A stretch of DNA of 39,063 bases from IMG/VR virus record IMGVR_UViG_3300041999_000014, positions 1 to 39,063 of that record; one strand, 5' to 3'. Numbering within the stretch: position 1 is the stretch's first letter; every line of letters begins with the position of its first letter. Position numbers and translations under genes: made by a program. A model generated the notes under the pieces. That model was not told the origin of the DNA. It worked only from the letters and a program-made list of their open reading frames with translations, and ran no database searches. The DNA is from a virus. This document shows positions 5,544-15,291 of the stretch, in pieces.

Positions 5544-5786
5544 TTACTCGTCGATCAGCGGTGCAGTCGCAGCGATGGCCTTGTGCGACCACATCGAAGC
5601 CCGTTCGAGATCATCCTCCATGAGCTCCTTGTACCGCCCGTCAGGAAGGACATCGTCCAGGTACTCCGCGAAGTCCTTGAACGCCGCGCGAATATCGGCG
5701 TGCTTGGGCTTGGTCGCATCGTCGCCCTCGATGGTGGCCTTGTGGAACCCGAAACGGTTCTCGATCTCTTCAGCACCCAGTGCCAT
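5544..5786 (-). CDS. Acb2/Tad1-like small protein (candidate cyclic-nucleotide sponge)
   Basis: The 80-residue product has an ATG at 5786 with GAGAGGG upstream. Its layout (FGFH near residue 12, KHADIRAAFKDFAEYLDDVLP, then LERASMWSHKAIA near the C-terminus) matches my memory of a widespread small phage family with KHxxIR, LPxxREK and LEEAMMWANAAIA blocks. I recall that family being grouped with the Acb2/Tad1 helical-hairpin proteins, which sequester cyclic oligonucleotide signals of CBASS and Thoeris defence. The REK block is altered here (DGRYKEL). The gene follows the holin gene. Family assignment is from recall and needs a profile search. Confidence 0.55.
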   Translation of the reverse strand: MALGAEEIENRFGFHKATIEGDDATKPKHADIRAAFKDFAEYLDDVLPDGRYKELMEDDLERASMWSHKAIAATAPLIDE

Positions 5787-5797
5787 GAATATCCCTC

Positions 5798-6193
5798 TCA
5801 GGGCTTGACGATCGGGTTGTTACCCGTGTCGCTGTTGATCTTGAACGTTGCCTGGTCCATCGTCTCGAGGTCCTCGGGGTCACCGTCGACGACCAACGAG
5901 AACACCTTCCGGGTTCCGTCGACCGAGTTCTCGACCTTGATCTCACCGACGTACGGGGCGTTGCTGGCGTAGTACGACTTCTTGGAGATCTGGACGATGA
6001 TTCCGAAGAAGGTGTTCACCGCGGTGATCGTACCCACGACCTCCTCGACGTGAGGAAACCCCCAGATCTGTGCCAACGCGATGTAGAGCGCTGCGGAAGC
6101 GGGGAAGACGATCGTGGCCGACTTCTTCACGACGTTGTAAGCGCTGTCACTCAGCATGGGATTCTGCGGCTTGGCGTGTGACGACACTGACAT
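5798..6193 (-). CDS. Holin, r1t-like
   Basis: The 131-residue product has two membrane spans: about residues 28-46 (TIVFPASAALYIALAQIWGF) and 53-72 (VVGTITAVNTFFGIIVQIS). The pattern LPA-x-LY-x-A-x-IW-x-P followed by V-x-GTI-x-A-x-FFG is that of r1t-type holins, which form membrane lesions that let the endolysin reach the cell wall. The C-terminal 60 residues are a polar extension, longer than in short holins of this type. The start overlaps the upstream membrane-protein gene by 47 bases. The endolysin is far away at 29.5-30.4 kb. Confidence 0.75.
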   Translation of the reverse strand: MSVSSHAKPQNPMLSDSAYNVVKKSATIVFPASAALYIALAQIWGFPHVEEVVGTITAVNTFFGIIVQISKKSYYASNAPYVGEIKVENSVDGTRKVFSLVVDGDPEDLETMDQATFKINSDTGNNPIVKP

Positions 6194-6539
6194 CGTTGAT
6201 CTCCCTTAGTTCTCTGCTCTGGAATACCGCTTCGTACTGCCCCGGAGGTCCGAACTGAAGTTGACCCACTCTGTTCATGACCTTTTCCGCAGCCCCATTA
6301 CCACCGAGAGCCTTGTACGGCTCGTAGAAGTACTTCTGGAGCTCCTCGTACTCTTCCTTCTCCACCCACCCGCGGCGAATATAGGCAACGCCGTACGTCA
6401 TGATGTGCTCGTAAGCGATGCCCATCAAGAGCCGAGCCGTAGCCGTCCTCGTGCGATCTTTGTGCTGCAAGTAGGCCCAGAAACCAGATGAAGCACCAAA
6501 TGTCACGAGTGACGTGATGGCCACTTGCAGCCATTCCAT
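6147..6539 (-). CDS. Membrane protein next to holin
   Basis: ATG at 6539 follows a GGGGAGGG ribosome site. The N-terminus holds one span (residues 4-23, LQVAITSLVTFGASSGFWAY); the rest is soluble and helical, with YEELQKYFYEPYKALGGNG. Proteins of this kind commonly sit just before the r1t-like holin in phages of Gram-positive bacteria. It may be a second holin or an accessory lysis protein; the sequence does not decide. Confidence 0.65.
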   Translation of the reverse strand: MEWLQVAITSLVTFGASSGFWAYLQHKDRTRTATARLLMGIAYEHIMTYGVAYIRRGWVEKEEYEELQKYFYEPYKALGGNGAAEKVMNRVGQLQFGPPGQYEAVFQSRELREINDVSVVTRQAAESHAE

Positions 6540-6565
6540 ACTCGCCCTCCCCTAAATATGTAGTG

Positions 6566-7552
6566 CTAGGTAGTTCTCTTCCAGATCCCCACGGACTTCG
6601 TCCACGGCTCTGCAATCTTCCATACCCCACCGACCCGAACATAAGGAATCGCGAGTTTCCACACAGCGCCTACTTTCACGTAAGCACCCGCGATCGTTCG
6701 GATACTGGTGGCTGACGACCACGAACTCCACCCGACCGAACTCTTGGCCCGAGTCCGGAAGTAATATACGGTCCCGGGAGTCAGTCCGGTAACCGTCTTT
6801 GGAGACGTCGCGGGTATGGTCGTGGTTGGTGAGCCTGTTGAGCTGGTGGAATATCCGACTTCGAACCCCGTGATCGGAGAACCTCCGTTGTCGTTCGCAC
6901 CGAATGCGACATCAACGCTGGTCATCCGAACAGCAGCCAAAAGAGGGGCGGTGGGCGCGTCTGGAGCTTCGAGCGTCTTAGCAGTCGCTCTGCCAGACCA
7001 CGAACTCCACCCCTCGGAGTTATGGGTTCGTGCCCAGAAGTAGTACGTCGTTCCCGGCGAGAGTCCAGATATGGTCGTAGACCGGTCGGAAGCTACGGTG
7101 TGCTGTGCCGTGGTGGAGCTTGTTCCGTAGCCGATCTGTCTCGCGTCGATGGCATCGCCACCGTTGGACCCGTCTGAGAACGTCGCATGTACCGACGTGG
7201 ACGTGATACTGGATATGACCGGTGTAGTCGGCTTGGACGGGTTCGTGTCACGTTTGATGGCTTGGCTGAATGATGTAGGCCCACCAATACCCGTGGCACT
7301 GGACTTCTCGAGCAGACGGAATGTGACCGTCTGAGAATCCGTTACCCTGACTTCGCCGACCTTGTACCAGTCGGCACCGGTCGGATAGTTGATGGTCTTG
7401 TAGGTGGTGTTTCCGTTCGCGGTCCAGTTGAACGGCATCCCGTTCCACCAGTCGCTGGAATATCCCGCCTTGAACCAGAACTCAACATCCGAACCGGTGT
7501 CCCGGATCATCATGGTGCCGTTGACACCCGTAGTCTTCTTGTAGTCGACCAT
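6566..7552 (-). CDS. Tail protein with two fibronectin type III domains
   Basis: The 328-residue product has an N-terminal beta domain (1-105), two fibronectin type III domains (about 110-197 and 200-288, each ending in a GL-x-PGT-x-YYF strand), and a C-terminus built from three short repeats (VKVGAVWKLAIP, VRVGGVWKIAEP, TKSVGIWKR). It probably forms part of the tail tip or fibre and binds surface sugars or protein. The same VxxGGxW repeats end the protein encoded at 17376-18110. ATG at 7552 has no clear ribosome site and is probably coupled to the upstream gene. Confidence 0.75.
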   Translation of the reverse strand: MVDYKKTTGVNGTMMIRDTGSDVEFWFKAGYSSDWWNGMPFNWTANGNTTYKTINYPTGADWYKVGEVRVTDSQTVTFRLLEKSSATGIGGPTSFSQAIKRDTNPSKPTTPVISSITSTSVHATFSDGSNGGDAIDARQIGYGTSSTTAQHTVASDRSTTISGLSPGTTYYFWARTHNSEGWSSWSGRATAKTLEAPDAPTAPLLAAVRMTSVDVAFGANDNGGSPITGFEVGYSTSSTGSPTTTIPATSPKTVTGLTPGTVYYFRTRAKSSVGWSSWSSATSIRTIAGAYVKVGAVWKLAIPYVRVGGVWKIAEPWTKSVGIWKRTT

Positions 7553-7560
7553 GGGCGCCG

Positions 7561-7800
7561 CTAACTGATGATCTTGAAGTAGATGTCTCCGTCGCTACCG
7601 CCTGTTGGATCAGCGGTTCCCGAAGAGATACCTGACTTGTCTCGGTACCCGGACTTGCCTGTCGGGATGAGAGCCTTAAGCAGAGCGATGTAATCCCGGG
7701 TACGGTTTATCTCCCGTGCTCCCCAGCGAACCCGGCCTTCTTCGCCTGTCTCGGGTACCCTTGTGTATCCTGCCGCGACTGCCTGGTCTCCCTCAGCCAC
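7561..7800 (-). CDS. Small tail protein
   Basis: I choose GTG at 7800 (79 residues), six bases after GGGAGG; a TTG at 7818 is less well placed. The C-terminus (GTADPTGGSDGDIYFKI) resembles the ending found on many phage tail-fibre proteins. It lies between the Gp37-like protein and the fibronectin protein, so it is probably a baseplate or fibre component. Confidence 0.6.
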   Translation of the reverse strand: MAEGDQAVAAGYTRVPETGEEGRVRWGAREINRTRDYIALLKALIPTGKSGYRDKSGISSGTADPTGGSDGDIYFKIIS

Positions 7801-7821
7801 GGTGTACCTCCCTTCCAAATA

Positions 7822-8994
7822 TCACGGTTGCTCCGACCAAGTAGTCGGATCCGGATCGAGATCGAGCCACGTCTTGTTGTTCAACCACGAGAGCCACGAA
7901 CCAGTGTTGATGTAGGTGTTGAGAGTCAGGGTCGGATATGCCCGTTCACCTTCTCTGTCCTGAACGAAAATCTGTTCAGACACCCGCATGTTGTTCGTAA
8001 CACCGCTCAGGTTTCGCTGCTCGACAAGATCGCCCAGATGGTAATGCGTTCCATACTTGTATTGACTGAGCTGGCTGATCTCACCGTCGAATGCTTGGTA
8101 GGTACGGTACTGTGCGAGCTCCTCGTTACCACGCTGAATAAGCGCGGAAGCGACATCCGGGTTTTCACTCGTAATATCGCTGGCATTGACGACTAGGACT
8201 TTGCGAGCGAACCCCTCGATTTCCGGATCCACACCGATGGCGTACACCATCTGGAAACCCGCCGGGGAAAATACGTACGCAACGTTCTTGGCCTTGTCGA
8301 TGCTGGTGAGCTCTTTGGTGTTCTGTAGATTGTCGAGCTCCGGAGTAAAAATCACCGGAGAATGGACTGTCTGACCCGACGTTCGATCACTACCCGAATA
8401 TACGTCGAAGTAGATTTCAGACGCGTCGAAATTCCTGAGCATCCTGAAACCGAGGTTCCAGACTTTGGAAATATCGACGATCGCGTCGTAGACCGTGGTC
8501 GGATCCAATTCCACCGTGATGGGGTCGACAGGTTCCGTGATTGTCCCGGGGGACAACAAGGGTCCCTCGACGATGAAAGGGATCACGTCAGCAGGATCCA
8601 GGATACCCAAGACACAAATATCGTGGAAGATCTTCCTGGCGACTTCTGCCGGAGGAAGTGTGATCGTCCACTTGGGGGATGTCGTCAGGTCAGCCAAAGA
8701 GTTCTTGGCCACTCGATCCAGAAGCTGTGATTCAAGAGACCTACCCTTGACCGTCAGCATACGACGATTTTCGCTGTCGTCGCCATCCTCGATGGATTCG
8801 ACCGTCATGACGTAGTTCGACTTGTTCATTGCCAGACGGGTTCCGGCCCTGAGCAAAGTTCGACTACCACTCGTTGACGGAATATCGAGCTGAAAGTCAC
8901 CGAACTCTTGCCATCGTTCAGTCCAGATGAGCGATTCGAATTTGTCGATGACCGCCTCTCGACGAAGAAGGGGGTCGAGTGTGTATAGCTCCAC
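7822..8994 (-). CDS. Tail tip protein, siphovirus ReqiPepy6 Gp37-like
   Basis: The 390-residue product starts at GTG 8994, overlapping the distal tail gene stop by one base. The N-terminus (LYTLDPLLRREAVIDKFES), the FGDFQLDIP block, the middle with VWNLGFRM, and the late block (YRTYQAFDGEISQLSQYKYG ... YHLGDLVEQRN) are those of the Gp37-like family from Rhodococcus phage ReqiPepy6. The family is structural and occupies the tail-hub or tail-associated position after the distal tail protein, as here. Confidence 0.8.
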   Translation of the reverse strand: MELYTLDPLLRREAVIDKFESLIWTERWQEFGDFQLDIPSTSGSRTLLRAGTRLAMNKSNYVMTVESIEDGDDSENRRMLTVKGRSLESQLLDRVAKNSLADLTTSPKWTITLPPAEVARKIFHDICVLGILDPADVIPFIVEGPLLSPGTITEPVDPITVELDPTTVYDAIVDISKVWNLGFRMLRNFDASEIYFDVYSGSDRTSGQTVHSPVIFTPELDNLQNTKELTSIDKAKNVAYVFSPAGFQMVYAIGVDPEIEGFARKVLVVNASDITSENPDVASALIQRGNEELAQYRTYQAFDGEISQLSQYKYGTHYHLGDLVEQRNLSGVTNNMRVSEQIFVQDREGERAYPTLTLNTYINTGSWLSWLNNKTWLDLDPDPTTWSEQP

Positions 8995-9818
8995 TACAGA
9001 CCCCCATACTTCGTGATGTACTCGATCGAAAGCGGAACAGCAGCTCCTTCCGCGTAAACACGAATGCTGTTATTGCCCGGCCTCAGCTCAATGTATTTGG
9101 ACTGAGGAGATATGCCGTACAGTACGGAGCTGCTGACTCCGGATCTCACCAGGGTTGCCGCCTTGGCGCCGAAGACGGTACTGATAGTCAGCGTGTCTCC
9201 GGCCACCAAGGGATAGTTGTCGAATTGCAGCGTCTCGATCACATCGTTTGGTAGCGTGTGATAGACAGTGAATTCTGGCAGACTGCGGTCGACGTTGAGA
9301 ACGAGCTGGATGCCCGTCTCGATAGTTCCGTCGTACGCTACGGATATGACGGTTTCGTCCGCGGTGGTTGTCCCGGACACGGTCACGGGTACCGGATCAA
9401 TGAAGTCCGGTTCGAAACACATGATCGAGATATCCATCGTCGGCTCTTGCGCGAAGTGAACGGGGTCGCAAGTCTCTACGACCCCGTCGATGTCGATACT
9501 GAGATCACCCACAAGGACGAGCGTCAGCTTCACCTGCGCTTCCGTCATAAATATCTTGTAGAGACGCTTTCGCAGATCCCAAACCGTGTCCAGTTCGGGA
9601 TCCGGATCGAGCTCCAGTTTGATCTTGATGTTGCGTGCTTCACGACGGCTTGACTGGTACTGCTCTCCGTCGCGACCGGCGAACCCCGTAGAAACGAGAT
9701 TTGCCTTGACGGGCCCTAGCCCCTCAATATCGGCCACTCGGAATCCAGAGGAATCATCCTCCAGAGGAAATACAAGAAGGTCGCCCTGAGGGGACCGGGC
9801 TTCAACCGCTATTAGCAT
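8994..9818 (-). CDS. Distal tail protein (Dit-like)
   Basis: The 274-residue product follows the tape measure, the usual place of the distal tail protein. It opens with LIAVEARSPQGDLLVFPLED and has the phage tail-component features GLGPVKANLVSTGFAGRDGEQYQSSRRE and LDPDPELDTVWDLRKRLYKIF, then a galectin-like C-terminal beta domain (residues about 145-270). It should form the ring joining the tail tube to the tip. The ATG overlaps the tape-measure stop by 17 bases. Confidence 0.75.
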   Translation of the reverse strand: MLIAVEARSPQGDLLVFPLEDDSSGFRVADIEGLGPVKANLVSTGFAGRDGEQYQSSRREARNIKIKLELDPDPELDTVWDLRKRLYKIFMTEAQVKLTLVLVGDLSIDIDGVVETCDPVHFAQEPTMDISIMCFEPDFIDPVPVTVSGTTTADETVISVAYDGTIETGIQLVLNVDRSLPEFTVYHTLPNDVIETLQFDNYPLVAGDTLTISTVFGAKAATLVRSGVSSSVLYGISPQSKYIELRPGNNSIRVYAEGAAVPLSIEYITKYGGL

Positions 9819-12800
9819 TGGTCGTCAGGGCTCCCTTCGCCTTGGATAGTTGGTTGTTGGTTTGACGGTAGATTTCCGCCGAAGACAGTGCCTTGGGTGA
9901 GTAGTTGTACTGAACGAACGACACAGGCGCCGGGGTAAATTCCCCCATTTCCTGTTCGTAGGCAGCCTGGTTACTTGCGTGTCCGGCAGCCACGTACTTC
10001 GCCTTGGCGTAAGCGGAATCCACCGAGAGTGACCTCCCGCCGAATATCCCTCCGATCTGACCGGCGTCTCGCTTGATGCTGGACAGATCCAGTACAGGAG
10101 TGATGATGGGCTGACTGTCGACATCCTGGGTGATGAGGTCGGAGAACCCCGACAGAGACTTGCGAAGGGATTCGACGGCGGCCGTACCAGTACGCTCAGC
10201 AGACCGTTCGACAATACCGGACATTTCGTCCAGTCCCTTAACAAGACCCTCCGCGGAAAATGCGCCGATCTCCATAAACACCCGAGAGGGAGACTTAATA
10301 CCCAGCTTCTTCTTGATGGCACGGACCATCGACGCAGCGATGTTGTCCATGACCTTCTCGAGCAGCTTCTGCTGTTGCTTAAGCCCGTCGAGGAATCCCT
10401 TAGCCGAGTTCACACCCGCCTGGTAAAGGGCATCAGAGCCCGTCTTACCCAGGTGAGCGCCTACGGCGTCGAGATCCTTACCAAGCTTGTTGACTTCGGT
10501 GACTCCGGCGATGCCCTTGTCGAGAAGTTCGTTGATGAACGGCAGAGCACTGGGTCCTTGCTCCAGCAGATCCTTGTAGAGTTCGTCGTTGAGACCGAAC
10601 GCACGAAGCCTCTGAAGAGCGTTCGAGAACAGCTTGGTGTCTTCGATTTGCTTCTTGAGGTCCGTGATGTAGCTCGTGAGAGTCGTCTCACCCGTGGGGC
10701 TGGCGACATCCGAGTACTTCTCGGAGATCTGCTTGCGGTAATCGTCTCTCGTTTTGATGGCGTTCTGGTAGGCCTCATCCGCCTTCTTGATCTTCTCAGT
10801 CAGCTTGTCGTACTGATCCGAGAGCTTGCCGATAGCGGTCTTCTCGTCGTTGTACTGCTTCGTCAGAGTGGTGTAGGCAGCCGCAGCCTTCTTCCTCTCT
10901 GAAGCGGACGCCTTGGAATTCTTCGAGAGATCCTTGAGCATCTTCTTCAAATCGTCGAACGCCTTGTAGACCTGAGTCTTGTTGCCGTCCAGACCCTTGA
11001 CGAAACCGTCATTGACGAACTTACCGATCTTCTCGAACTCCTTGGAGGGCGAGTTGATCCCGAGAACACTCTTAGCTGAACTAAGAGCGGCGCTGGCGAC
11101 TCGGCCTGCTGCTGCGGTGACCGATGAAATACCGCTGGAAATACCGCTGATCATACCCTCGATGATCGCCGAGGCCAGGTTTCGCCCAGCAGCATTCATT
11201 GCCGCGGTGTTGCTTCGGATGGCGTTGGCTACACCATTTACGAAGCTGATGATCAACTTCACGCCAGCATCAATCACCCGGGGGAGATTCTTGGCGATGC
11301 CATTGATGAAGTTCACTACGACATCGGTAGCCGCCGTGACCATCTTGTTGATGTTCTTGGCAATACCGTTGAGGATACCGGTGATCAGCCGCATACCGGC
11401 GTCAACCATCTTGGGGACGTACTCAGCCAGCTTCTGGAGAAGCATCGTGAGCATACGCAGAACCGCATCTACGATCTTGGGTGTGACTCTCACGATTGCC
11501 TTGATCAGGCTTTCGAGAACGACCACGACCGCTTCTGCAATTTTCGGCGCTGCCTTGATGATGACTTGCATTACGCCGATCAACAGCTTGCCCACGAGCT
11601 CGACAATCATCGGAAGTGCCCCGAGAAGAGCCGCGATGATCGCTACCATTGCCGCTGCTGCTGCAACGCCTGATGCAGCCAAAGCAGTAATGCCTGCACC
11701 GAGCAAAGCAATACCAGCACCAAACGCCAGTACGCCAACACCAGCGAGAAGCATTCCTGCTCCGAGAAGAACAAGAGCCGCTGCGAGGCCGATCAGAGTT
11801 GGTATGACCGGTGTTAGGAGTAGACCAGCCACACCCAATATCAGGAACACTCCCGCCAATGCGGCGAGACTCTTGAGGATACCTTCCCAGGACATGTTCC
11901 CGAGCGCCACCATGACAGGAGCAAGAAGTGAAAGCGCTCCAGCCACAATGATCAGAGCAGCAGCACCAGGGAGAGCACCGGTCATCAGATATAGAGCACC
12001 GACAATAATGCCGAGTGAACCAGCCAGAACGACCAGGCTCTTAGCTATCTGCTCCCATGTCATACCACTCGTTGTGATCATGGAATTGGCCAAGACCACC
12101 AGAGCCCCTGAAACAATAGCGAGTGCTACTGCGCCAGGTAGAGCCCCCTGCATGAGATATAGGGAACCCGCTATAATACCGAGTGCCCCTGCAAGGGTTA
12201 CCAGACTCTTGGCGATGTCCTCCCATGACATACCAGCCATGCTCTTGAGAGCGTCTCCGATGATCCCCAATGAGCTAGCCACGATGAATATCGCAGCGGC
12301 ACTCAGAAGAGAAGCGGGTGGGAGGAATTTCAACGAACTGGATATGAGTGCAAGACCGCCTGCCATGACAGTCAGGCCTCTCGCCATTTCGCTCCACGAG
12401 AGCTTAGCCAGTTCCTCAACTGCGTCGGCTAGAGTAGAAAGGGCCGCTGCCAGCATCGCAATGACGATACCGGAAATGAATCCCTTGACATTGATCGCCG
12501 TGGTGTTGGCAAACAGAGCCAACGCAGCGATCAGAGCGCCGACGCCGACAAGACCCTTAGCCATTTCTTCCCAGCTAAGAGCTGACAATGTGACCACTGA
12601 CTCAGCCAGCTTCTTGATGGCGAAAGCCATGACCACCATACCGGCCGCTGAAAGAATGAACCCCTTCATTGGCGGCATGAATTTGGCGACCATTATAAGG
12701 CCGCCGAGAAGGACGGTAACGCCGGTCAATCCCTTGGCGACGCCGTTCCAGTCAAGTGCAGCCATCTTAGTCATCGCTGAAGCAAGGATGTTGACGGCTG

Positions 12801-15291
12801 TTGCCAGAAGTATCATCGAAACCGCGACGAAAGGCATCTTCGCGAAACCGGTGAAGCTGGCGAACTTCTCGAATATGAGCATAGACCCCATGAGTTGTGT
12901 GAACATGAGGTACATGGCAGCACTGGCGTCGAGAAGCTTCTCCTTGGGGATCTTGGCCAGTGTATTCATCGCTAGAGCCAGGATTCCGATAGCGATCGCA
13001 ATCTGGAGAAGCGTTGCAGCACGAAGTGTGTTCTGCATTGCACCCAGAGCACCGGTGATGTTATCGAACGCGTCGGCAAGGCTTCCGAGAATGCCCCCGA
13101 GACCTCCACCGCCGATGAGATTACGGAACATCATGAAGATGCCCGCAAGCAAACCTACCCCGGTTCCGGCGAATATGTCTTCCAGCCCGAGGTTGCTCAG
13201 TGCGTCCGAAATCGAGAGACCCATGTCCTCGAAGAAATCGAGGGCTTTCGAACCCATCTCTACGAGATTTTCGAATACCCCGACGACTTTACCCCAGGCC
13301 TTCGCGGCGATTTCGCCGAAACGACCCATGGGTTCCATCTTCTCGGCTGCACCAGCCACAGCATCTGTTACAGCGGATCCATCCACATCCCCGAATATCC
13401 GAGCCAGTGCGTCTCCGAAGATCTGCAATGCCTTGATGGGGAGCTTCAGGATGGCTACGACGGCTTTGAACGTGTTCTTCAGACCGTCTGTTTCCACGAT
13501 GGCGTCGCGGAGGTTGACCAGGAAATCACCGATCTTCGCAGTCAGCTCCAGAAAACCCCCGGAGCCTTCTGTTGCTACACCTACCAGTTCAAAGATAGCA
13601 CTGGTTGCTTCTTTGACGATTTCCCAAACAATGCTGAATACAGCAAATACACCAGCAAAGGTCCGCTTCAGTCTGTCTGCTGTTTGGCTACCAATCTTTA
13701 GTCGTTCGGTGAAGTCCCGGAAGTTCTTGGTCATCTCGGCAAGCTGTTTGCCGGTGGTGGCGGGGAATATCTCCCGGAAGGCGTCTTTGATGGGCTTGAT
13801 GAACGATGCGAGCGCTTTGAACGCATTGGTGAGACCATCGATCAGCGCGTCGCGTCCTCCGAACTTGTCCCACTCCTTAAGCATCTTGTTGCGGGCTTCT
13901 GAGGACTTCTTAAGCATACCGCCGATGCCGTCGCTAATCCCTGTGAACAGACCCTTGGCTTGCATAAAGTCGCCAAATACGATCTTCCACGTTTCTGCCC
14001 AGCCCGAAGTGAGACCTTCTTTGGTGGTATCTATGAGGCCAGACAGAGTTTTTACTTCGGTGGCGGCGTTGACTGCGGTCTTGGCCTGAGCTTGAATCGC
14101 CTTGATTTGGGCTTTGGTGAAACCCTGAGCTGCAAGTTCAGCGTCGGACAGATCTCCAGCGAACTGCTGGAGAGTTGCGGTGAGAACGTCGGAAGTCAGC
14201 CAAGTACTCCCCTTGTCCGAAGATATAGAGTCTCGGAAGGACAACCCGTTGACCTTGAGATTCTTCATCTTGCCGGTCAACTTGACGGCGCCCGAGTCAA
14301 GCTTCCCCATAGCCACGGCTGTCTGGGCTAGTGCTCGCTGGAAGACGGTGCCGCCCATACCGGCAGTGCGAACCGATTCCCAGTCTTCTAGAGTGACCTT
14401 ACCCGAAGATATGGCCTGTGAAAGCTGGGTCATAGCCGCAGCAGCCATCTGGGAGTTGGTTCCTGACATTGCAGCCAGGTTCGCAATACCCTTGATGGCA
14501 GTCGCAGAAGTTTCCAGATCAACACCAGCAGCAGTGAACAGACCAATATTCCGAGTCATCTCGGAGAAATTATAGATGGTCTGGTCAGAGTAGTGGTTCA
14601 AATCATCAAGGACACGTGTTACGTCCTTTAGATTTGTCCCAGCGGCCTTGGTGTTGGACAGAATCGTCTGAATCGAGTTCATGTTTGTCTCGTACTCTCG
14701 GAAACCCTCCATGACGGGTCCGAAAGTGAAAGACTTGACGAACTGACCTCCGGCGGTGACAGCCTGAGCACCGATGTTGTGTAGTGCTCCAGTTGCTACC
14801 TGCTGCAAAGCCGAGAAACGAGTGGCAATGCTGTTTACGCCGTTCTCAAGGTTCTTGAGTGATCCTGCCTGTTTGTCAGCACTGGGCTTGATTTTGTTGA
14901 TGCTAGCAACAATTCGATCACCGAATCCACCCACACTCTGGGTGAAGCCGCTCACCGAGGTTTTTGCCTTTTCGAATCCGGACGAGACAGACGTCGCAAC
15001 CTGCTGGACACCGGTCGAGATCTTACCGAGGGAGGCTGTCGAAGACGTGGAGCTGTCGACGACTGACTTAGTGAACTTTCCCATGGAGTCACGGTTTTGC
15101 AGTACGTTCCGGTCAAACTGCTGACTCGTGGCTGCGATCTTCGTTGCGGCGTTGGTTATGCCCTTACTGGCGTCCTGAAGCTGCAAACTCTTCTGGAGCC
15201 TCTCGAGGGAGGCGATTGTTTGCTGAACACCGCGTTCGAACGCAGCATTCTGGAACTGCATTTGAACAACGCGCTCATCCACCGTGCTCAT
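9802..15291 (-). CDS. Tape measure protein
   Basis: I start this 1829-residue protein at ATG 15291 (MSTVDERVVQMQF), where ATGA overlaps the stop of the upstream gene; an in-frame ATG lies seven codons earlier. It has an N-terminal helical region, the tape-measure block (FREYETNMNSIQTILSNT ... GIANLAAMSGTNSQMAAAAM), and a long hydrophobic section with at least six repeats of 56-59 residues, each around MSWE-x-IAKSL-x-x-LAG. Two INSPS/IKSPS-x-x-F motifs flank a coiled coil near the C-terminus. It sets tail length and is likely ejected with the DNA. No peptidase motif was seen. Confidence 0.92.
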   Translation of the reverse strand: MSTVDERVVQMQFQNAAFERGVQQTIASLERLQKSLQLQDASKGITNAATKIAATSQQFDRNVLQNRDSMGKFTKSVVDSSTSSTASLGKISTGVQQVATSVSSGFEKAKTSVSGFTQSVGGFGDRIVASINKIKPSADKQAGSLKNLENGVNSIATRFSALQQVATGALHNIGAQAVTAGGQFVKSFTFGPVMEGFREYETNMNSIQTILSNTKAAGTNLKDVTRVLDDLNHYSDQTIYNFSEMTRNIGLFTAAGVDLETSATAIKGIANLAAMSGTNSQMAAAAMTQLSQAISSGKVTLEDWESVRTAGMGGTVFQRALAQTAVAMGKLDSGAVKLTGKMKNLKVNGLSFRDSISSDKGSTWLTSDVLTATLQQFAGDLSDAELAAQGFTKAQIKAIQAQAKTAVNAATEVKTLSGLIDTTKEGLTSGWAETWKIVFGDFMQAKGLFTGISDGIGGMLKKSSEARNKMLKEWDKFGGRDALIDGLTNAFKALASFIKPIKDAFREIFPATTGKQLAEMTKNFRDFTERLKIGSQTADRLKRTFAGVFAVFSIVWEIVKEATSAIFELVGVATEGSGGFLELTAKIGDFLVNLRDAIVETDGLKNTFKAVVAILKLPIKALQIFGDALARIFGDVDGSAVTDAVAGAAEKMEPMGRFGEIAAKAWGKVVGVFENLVEMGSKALDFFEDMGLSISDALSNLGLEDIFAGTGVGLLAGIFMMFRNLIGGGGLGGILGSLADAFDNITGALGAMQNTLRAATLLQIAIAIGILALAMNTLAKIPKEKLLDASAAMYLMFTQLMGSMLIFEKFASFTGFAKMPFVAVSMILLATAVNILASAMTKMAALDWNGVAKGLTGVTVLLGGLIMVAKFMPPMKGFILSAAGMVVMAFAIKKLAESVVTLSALSWEEMAKGLVGVGALIAALALFANTTAINVKGFISGIVIAMLAAALSTLADAVEELAKLSWSEMARGLTVMAGGLALISSSLKFLPPASLLSAAAIFIVASSLGIIGDALKSMAGMSWEDIAKSLVTLAGALGIIAGSLYLMQGALPGAVALAIVSGALVVLANSMITTSGMTWEQIAKSLVVLAGSLGIIVGALYLMTGALPGAAALIIVAGALSLLAPVMVALGNMSWEGILKSLAALAGVFLILGVAGLLLTPVIPTLIGLAAALVLLGAGMLLAGVGVLAFGAGIALLGAGITALAASGVAAAAAMVAIIAALLGALPMIVELVGKLLIGVMQVIIKAAPKIAEAVVVVLESLIKAIVRVTPKIVDAVLRMLTMLLQKLAEYVPKMVDAGMRLITGILNGIAKNINKMVTAATDVVVNFINGIAKNLPRVIDAGVKLIISFVNGVANAIRSNTAAMNAAGRNLASAIIEGMISGISSGISSVTAAAGRVASAALSSAKSVLGINSPSKEFEKIGKFVNDGFVKGLDGNKTQVYKAFDDLKKMLKDLSKNSKASASERKKAAAAYTTLTKQYNDEKTAIGKLSDQYDKLTEKIKKADEAYQNAIKTRDDYRKQISEKYSDVASPTGETTLTSYITDLKKQIEDTKLFSNALQRLRAFGLNDELYKDLLEQGPSALPFINELLDKGIAGVTEVNKLGKDLDAVGAHLGKTGSDALYQAGVNSAKGFLDGLKQQQKLLEKVMDNIAASMVRAIKKKLGIKSPSRVFMEIGAFSAEGLVKGLDEMSGIVERSAERTGTAAVESLRKSLSGFSDLITQDVDSQPIITPVLDLSSIKRDAGQIGGIFGGRSLSVDSAYAKAKYVAAGHASNQAAYEQEMGEFTPAPVSFVQYNYSPKALSSAEIYRQTNNQLSKAKGALTTNANSG
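11880..12760 (-). repeat. Tandem 168-177 bp repeats inside tape measure gene
   Basis: Codons for the W of the SWE/TWE/DWN motif recur near 11885, 12054, 12221, 12391, 12570 and 12747, giving a period of about 56-59 residues. The protein repeat is clear; the DNA copies have diverged but still share short words such as the one around CTCCCATG. Confidence 0.75.

Noticed and set aside
9258-9653. Long open frames on the plus strand, for example here, at 10979-14089 and 21089-23227.
   Set aside because: They lie opposite strong minus-strand genes, have no ribosome sites or family features, and are explained by codon bias of the true genes.
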